From: Cudoniella acicularis
Lineage: Eukaryota; Ascomycota; Leotiomycetes; Helotiales; Helotiaceae
DNA length: 23,856 nucleotides
Direction: 5' to 3'
Assembly (NCBI GenBank): GCA_013054445.1
Contig: JAAMPI010000876.1
Coordinates: forward strand, 1-23,856
The notes under the pieces were generated by a model. The model searched no databases. It was not told where the DNA came from and saw nothing but the letters and a program-made list of their open reading frames with translations. Below are positions 18,532 to 23,856 of this stretch, piece after piece. Position numbers and translations under genes: made by a program. The stretch's first letter is position 1. Every line of letters begins with the position of its first letter.

Positions 18532-19871
18532 TTACAGCTTCGCTTTCTCTTTAGGGTTAACGAGAGGATCATAGATGGCCATTCCCTAAATACCAATGTT
18601 AGTGTTGCTTCCAAAATGGGAGAAAAGGAAGTCAAGCGGAAAAACGAGGGACAGGAGAGGGGGGAAAAGGCAACCCACCAAATTATCAACCGGCACACTC
18701 GTAGTATGCGTACTCAGCCCCCTTGTATCCACCAACGTCGGATTCAACTGATCCACACTCGAACACCCAATCAATCGCATATTCATCTCCATCTCATCCT
18801 TCAACAACTGCATTGCTCTATCCACACCCGGAAGCCCATACGCACTCATCGCATACAAGAAAGGCCGTCCAATACCGACACCTTTTGCACCTAAGCAGAG
18901 AGCCTTGATGATATCAGTAGCGCGTCTCACGCCACCGTCGATGTAGATCTCAATGCGGTTCTCCCAGCCGCGTTCCCGCAGCACAGGCATCACCTCAGCT
19001 AGGACTTCGATACCCGAGCGTGCGAAATCAAGCTGCCTGCCTCCGTGGTTGGAAAGAACGACACCTTGAACGCCAGCTTCAATGGCGCGGATTACGTCTT
19101 CGACACGCTGGACACCCTTGAGAATGATAGGCATCTTGGTGATGGATTGGAACCACGGGATATCCTTCCAGCTCAGCGCAGGATCGATGAAACTGCTAAT
19201 TGCTCTTGCTGCTCCTTGGGAATTGTCTGTTTGAGCCCCGCTTTGCACATTAGAACCTACATCTGTGAATTTAGAGCGCATGTCCTTTTCCCTGCGACCA
19301 AGCTGCGGCGCATCAACGGTAATGAAGAGGCCCTTGCAGCCGCGCTTCTCAGCATGTTGAACGATCTTCTTGGTTATTTCGCGGTCTTTGTTCACATATA
19401 GTTGCATCCATTGGACCTGGTCTCCCTGAGCTGCATCCATGATCTCATCGAAGGAGCAGGACGCAAGAGTGGGGATCATCTGCACCACATTGTGTTTCTT
19501 AGCCGCCTTTGTGAAAATCACTTCTCCTTCTGGGTTTCCTAGTTTTCCGAGCGCGGTGGCGGTTACGTAGAAAGGGATGTCGACTTTGGTGCCCAGCATG
19601 GTGGTGCTGAAGTCGATTTTTTCGACGTCGACGAGGATTCGAGGCCGGAACCAGATTTTGTGAAATGCGGTGTGGTTTTCTCTCATGGTCTGAGTGCGTA
19701 TGTTAGCTAGATGGAATCATAATATATGACGGTATAAACGTGACGTACAATTTCATCATCTGCACCGCTGGAATAGTATGCCCATGCCGTCTTCTTCATA
19801 ACATTTCGTGCCACGGCCTCGAAATCCATCAAGTTGTAACATTGTTCCAGGATTGGCATGCGAGCGATCCT
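18532..19871 (-). CDS. CYB2: L-lactate dehydrogenase (cytochrome b2) flavin domain, 5'-truncated
   Basis: FMN-dependent alpha-hydroxy-acid dehydrogenase. The family oxidises L-lactate to pyruvate and, in the full-length enzyme, passes electrons through an N-terminal cytochrome b5-type domain to cytochrome c in the mitochondrial intermembrane space. Visible exons: 19871-19749 (open at its 5' end), 19689-18679, 18585-18532. Introns are 19690-19748 (GTACGT) and 18586-18678 (GTGGGT). Joins read ADDEI|TMRENH and PVDNL|GMAIYDP. The catalytic set is present: YYSSGADDE, MQLYVNKD, FITVDAPQLGRRE, IILKGV, SNHGGRQLD with the His-Arg active-site pair, and DGGVRRATD with GIGRPFLYA for FMN phosphate. Homology begins near IARMPILEQCYNLMDFE. 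The heme domain with its HPGG motif and the targeting peptide are absent. Upstream come three ambiguous bases (19874-19876), in-frame stops and repeats. An ATG at 19859 could start a 391-aa flavin-only protein. Pseudogene, soluble oxidase-like enzyme and assembly break are all possible. Confidence 0.88.
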
Positions 19872-19945
19872 TANNNATGATAGAAATCAATAGCATTATC
19901 TGGCATCCCCGTGCCACGTATCAAGTGCCCTAGAACNATGATCCT
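19872..19945. other. Junction with ambiguous bases upstream of the CYB2-like gene
   Basis: N occurs at 19874-19876 and 19937, and further single Ns at 19981 and 19987. CYB2 coding similarity stops at the first N run, and the sequence beyond shows in-frame stops. This suggests a repeat boundary or a poorly resolved repeat assembly. Confidence 0.6.
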
Positions 19946-20039
19946 GGATGTCGGAGGTTTGCTACCGACATTATTCCGGANATCCGNCGACGATCTAAGC
20001 CACGTGACGGACGCCCCCTTACAAGTAAGCGAACCATAT
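19946..20039. repeat. 94-bp repeat, copy 1
   Basis: Contains TGTCGG and CCGACA arms around a 10-nt spacer (CGG-N10-CCG), then TTATTCCGG, an ATCCG block, TAAGCCACGTGAC and GTAAGCGAACCATAT. It matches 20086-20179 at an offset of 140 bp. Confidence 0.85.
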
Positions 20040-20085
20040 CACACTCAGGCTAAGGTCTACCACGTGATCCTGATTCATAATACTT

Positions 20086-20179
20086 AGATATCGGAGGTTT
20101 ACTACCGACATTATTCCGGGGATCCGGTAGCTACCTAAGCCACGTGATAGGCGCTACCTAGCAGGTAAGCGAACTATAT
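20086..20179. repeat. 94-bp repeat, copy 2
   Basis: Same blocks as copy 1 in the same order: TATCGG-N10-CCGACA, TTATTCCGGGGATCCGG, TAAGCCACGTGAT and GTAAGCGAACTATAT. Several differences from copy 1 are C/T or G/A transitions, for example GTGACGG versus GTGATAG. A further CACGTG lies between the copies at about 20060. No ORF accompanies the repeat. Confidence 0.85.
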
Positions 20180-20579
20180 TATAAATATAAAAAGAGAAAG
20201 AATAGATATAAACTAAGTATATAAATTATTAAACTTACTAATAAATAAAATAAATTAATAAATAAATACTTTAAAATAGAAAAGAGTTAAAAGATTTAAG
20301 AAAGTATATAATAAATTAGAAAGAAAAAAAAGATTAATATATTTAAATTTATTAAGTCTAATTATCTTTAATAAATAATAAATTAAGATAAATCAGGATA
20401 TAAAGAGAGAAAAACTAAAGATATTAAATAGTTATTTAAGCTTTTATTACCTCTAATCTTAGTTTCTGATTTTATATAAAGGTAGTTAATAGAGGAATCA
20501 GGAAGTAAGAATTTTTATTAGTAAATCTTCTATTCAAATATACTACTTTATATACTATAGTACCGACCTGACTATAGCT
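20180..20579. other. AT-rich, RIP-like island
   Basis: Almost pure A/T sequence with abundant TA dinucleotides, especially 20180-20400, and no coding potential. It adjoins the 94-bp repeats and ends at the diterpene synthase stop codon. Such islands in filamentous ascomycetes are usually repeats mutated by repeat-induced point mutation. The mechanism here is inference. It must also contain the 3' UTR and terminator of the diterpene synthase. Confidence 0.65.
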
Positions 20580-23500
20580 TTAACGCATACGACTCGCAAT
20601 ATCCCTTGCTACATATATCTGACCGTACAAATCCGTGACATTTATAAAGACATTAAAAATATCCGCAACTCTTTCGCTAACAAGCGGCACCAGGCGTTCT
20701 TTTGTAGCAAGAACACAAGAACGCTCATATTCCGCCAATTCTATCAACGACTTCTTTTTCATCTCTAAGTTTTCTTCCTCCCAACTTTTCGACCCATTTG
20801 AAGCTTCACAAGAATTTTCATGCCTGGCTCCATTGCCTGCAAACTCGGAGAAATCCACACTGTTGAGGTTGCCTTCTGCTCGGTCTCGAGCAATGGAGCC
20901 GTAGTCATTATACATTCGACACATTGCCGCGAGGTGCACCGCCAAATCCCGCGCCAGATATTTCGTTATCGCGTCAGGGAAGGATTCTTTCCCCTCTCCA
21001 ATTCGGCAGGCCAGCCATGCGAATGAGTACGGGCACGAGGTGTTTACTGCGGAGGTGTGGTGTAGCCAGTCATAGAATGCCGTTCCAGCCGAGAATGTCT
21101 GATGGCTTTCCAATTGTTGCTGCTGCAGAAACTGAGCGTTGTCGGCAGAATGAGCTACATGTGCGAGGAGAAAGTCTTTGAGGTGGCCGGCTAGCTCGTT
21201 TTGAGATGCAGTTGACGCAGTGGCGACCCATGGGTTTTGCAGAACGTGATCGGCGAAGCGGCGAAGTGTGATTTCTACGGATAATATGCTTCGATCTGGA
21301 TTACCCTCTCCACTGAAAGCGTGATTTTTGTCCTCGACAAGTTGTAAATCTTCGCTGGAACGTGGACTTGGGACTTCATCCCCGCTAGAGAGAGTGACGT
21401 CTGCACTTGTTGTAAACTCAGAGCAAGTTCTCTTGACCGATGCAGAATAGATACTGTAGATTATCTGACGGACATCATTTTGGGTTGTAGTGTTCTCGAT
21501 TCCCGCTATCGTCTCCATAAACTCGTCCGCTTGGTAGTTTAACATCGAAATTACCATCATATCCCATAAGAGATCAGTCTCGAATAGTGAGCCTGCGCTG
21601 TTGTTGCATGCTGTCCAGGTGAGGGGAATATATTCCAAGTACTTGTCCTCTTCCATGTCCTTGCGAGGGAAAATATCCAGACGAATGCGCCGGAGCCGTG
21701 GAAGGAAGAGATGACTCTCTATAATCGAAGCCTGTAATCTCCACACTGGTTCACCTGCGAATAGCGGAAGGCGAGAAAAGAATTTAGTGAACTTGTTGAT
21801 TTTTTCTGTTTGAAACTCTGCAAGACTCTTGGCGTTGGAGCTCCACGAACAATCAATCGATGGGTAGAGGATTGCAGCTTTATTGGCAGCGATGCAATAA
21901 GCTTTAGAAAGAACACTTGATTTGTAGGATACTTTCTCGACCCATGTGTAAGAGGCATCGCCCCAATTTTGACGATATCTCAGAAGGAAGTTTTGGCCTA
22001 GTTCGATAGATAAACGGACATGATTGTCGAGGTACGTTGTCCAAGGCAGCTTTGATGCATCCACAAGTGTAAGTAACGCGTAGGCCGTTTCTTCGTATGA
22101 GCCCGAGTTCCCCCATGATCCATCTGGATTCTGCCTGCAGAGAGTTCTGTTTAGGATTTGGATCAGAACCACAGGAACATCTTCTTTCAATAGAGTTTCA
22201 GGTGGATTGGGTAGTATTTCCTGGTCCCATAGAACGAGCAATTTGCGCAAAGCTTGCGCCAAAACCAGGATGGAATATTGAGAAGAAATGTTCTATCACC
22301 TTGATAAGTATTCGGCAATACCAAAAAAGAATCAAGTAATACGCACCCACTTATCCTTGATGGTGCTCCGCATAAAGCTTTTGCAGACGAATGTTGCTGT
22401 TTTCCAAATTTGTGCGGAGTAGCAGCTAGGCTCACTAGCATGAAGAAGTGCATTAAGAACATTGCAGTTAGCACTAAAGCTTGGGGTTCTCTCTCCTGGA
22501 TATGTTTTGAAATGAGTTCTTGATTCAAATGTGGATATCATTGCCTCAGCGCTCATCTGGATTCCAAGCAGATTCAAGGTCAATATAGCTTTGGCAGTAT
22601 CATCTGCATCTGGAAGTAGATCTGGTGCTATCTCCTCTCAGTTTTCATAACAAGTCTGAAACAGGGAAGGCTCTTACCAAAACCCACCACGCCTTTGGTG
22701 TTTTTTAGTTCAGACTCAAGAACGCCTGCCAAGATTTTGATGTTATATGATCCTAGTGAATCAACTGTAAAGCCAGCTTGGAGAAGTGTAGACGTGACCT
22801 GTTGTTTTAAGTGTCAGCCTAGAAAACCACCTGGAATAAGATTCTATTGTTACCCAAGTGATCTCAAAAATGTTAGTTGGGAACGCACAAGGAACACCGC
22901 CGTTTCCCCTTCCCGTTCCTTCTGTTATGACAGTTCGAAGATATGATTCAGCGTCAGAATCCCATGTTGAACAAGACATCAAATATGCTGCCGTGGATGC
23001 CGGAGATCCCATGAATGCCCCCGCTGTCTTATGATGGCTGACCCGATCGAAATCTATCTTGCCAATGAAGGCCTCCATTGAGTGCAATGTCGTTGTTTTG
23101 GAATTAGTATAGAAGTCTCTGGTGTCAAATCGCGACAATTTATTCTGGTTGAGCTCTAGAAGGAGCTTCTTCCCAGGGAACGTGAACGTGACTCCATGTT
23201 GCCCAAGCAGTGTCAAAAGTGACGGGGTGAGAATTTCAAATCCAACATGATCACACAGCTCCAAGTTCCAATGTTCGAGCTGAATCTGAAGACTATCCTT
23301 TGCTCCGTTGATGCGAGCCTCGCTATTCCAAACAGAGTTTAGCCGAGGAGATTGCTGGAAATCGGCACTATGCTTGAGCAGAGCTAGCAGGGAGGCCATA
23401 GTATTTAAAATACCATCGACTTGAGACGCGTATGAGGGCCACCCTCCGTCTTCAAGTTGTGTCCGGAGTAGATACTGAAAGCACTCAGGAAACAGCCAGC

Positions 23501-23699
23501 ATGACTTTCCATCAGTATGTCGCTGTATCATGGCTAACCATGCCGTGTCATAAATTGATGGAGACATAGATCCGCCACCACAAGGTCGATTGCAGCCATT
23601 GACCAATTGGCTGATCAATATGAGAGCCTCATCGTTATCGTTTACTGGATCCATTGGTGTGTCTCTCATGGTGACAGCTCTTGACTTGGTTTGATTCAT
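20580..23699 (-). CDS. Bifunctional diterpene synthase (copalyl-diphosphate synthase/kaurene synthase-like)
   Basis: Fungal CPS/KS-type terpene cyclase. The class II site protonates geranylgeranyl diphosphate to a copalyl-type diphosphate, and the class I site ionises that intermediate to a polycyclic diterpene. Exons: 23699-22854, 22798-22678, 22627-22347, 22292-20580. Introns are 22799-22853, 22628-22677 and 22293-22346 (50-55 nt). Joins read FEITW|VTSTLLQ, VVGF|APDLLPDADD and KDKW|NISSQYS. The product is 986 aa, close to the usual 900-1000. SPSIYDTAWLAMI is near residue 50. The class II DxDD motif is DADD at 329-332, created by the exon 2/3 splice. EYIPLTWTACNN precedes the class I metal motif DEFME at 672-676. 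The second metal motif, NDYGSIARDRAEG, begins at 878. All catalytic motifs are intact, so the enzyme is predicted active. The product (kaurane, pimarane, aphidicolane or other) cannot be read from motifs. A second ATG (23669-23667) has a better context (GTCACCATG) than the first, so the true start may be residue 11. No partner biosynthetic gene lies in the window. Confidence 0.93.
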
Positions 23700-23856
23700 T
23701 TGAACAACAAAAGATAAGCAAGTGACAGAAAAACGTTAAGTCAGCTGGTTTTTGTCGTATTAATGGGGTAAATTAGTATGTTTGGTTTGAAACTTCTAAT
23801 TCTAATTCTCAGCTTAGTTATGGGTTGTAATACATGGATGAGCCACGAGCCAACAT
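23700..23856 (-). promoter_or_regulatory. 5' flank of the diterpene synthase gene
   Basis: Only 157 bp of upstream sequence is present before the window ends. It is AT-rich, with no confident TATA box or transcription-factor site. Any further gene of a cluster would be to the right. Confidence 0.35.

Overview
The window is nuclear DNA from a filamentous ascomycete. It has spliced genes with short introns (mostly 45-60 nt) that have GT..AG ends and CTAAC/CTAAT-type branch sites, a condensin subunit of fungal type, a fungal-style bifunctional diterpene synthase, fungus-specific families (HNH_2-type nuclease, an LPxELR-motif family) and an AT-rich island of the kind left by RIP-like mutation. 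A leotiomycete-like (Helotiales) origin is plausible, but that is an impression from protein style, not something the sequence proves.

Layout, left to right. 1-885: gene-poor 3' flank. 886-5117 (-): SMC4, the condensin ATPase, with one intron near its 3' end. 5118-5623: divergent promoter region with an exact MluI-box-type hexamer and a tandem duplication that copied the neighbour's start codon. 5624-6835 (+): three-exon HNH nuclease-like gene with intact catalytic motifs but an in-frame stop inside a 21-bp triplicated repeat near the N-terminus. 6836-9048: spacer. 9049-11912 (+): five-exon gene for a large fungal protein with a CxxC/CxxC/HxxxH segment and two C-terminal SH3 domains, broken by one extra base between them. 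12710-13850 (+): decayed copy, and 15055-16297 (extending to 16537) (+): better preserved copy, of one LPxELR-motif gene family. Both copies carry in-frame stops. 16538-18531: spacer containing a 1.2-kb cluster of degenerate direct and inverted repeats. 18532-19871 (-): flavin domain of an L-lactate dehydrogenase (cytochrome b2) that loses its heme-domain part at a run of ambiguous bases. 19946-20179: two copies of a 94-bp repeat. 20180-20579: very AT-rich stretch. 20580-23699 (-): four-exon bifunctional diterpene synthase (class II DADD, class I DEFME plus NSE-type motif). 23700-23856: its 5' flank.

The window reads as a housekeeping block (SMC4) that passes into a plastic region of duplicated, decaying genes and repeats, then a specialised-metabolism gene bordered by an AT-rich island. 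The diterpene synthase is the most biologically interesting gene. Any partner genes of a cluster would have to lie beyond the right edge, because none of the usual cytochrome P450s, prenyl-diphosphate synthases or transporters is visible here. I found no RNA gene, CRISPR array or intact transposase.
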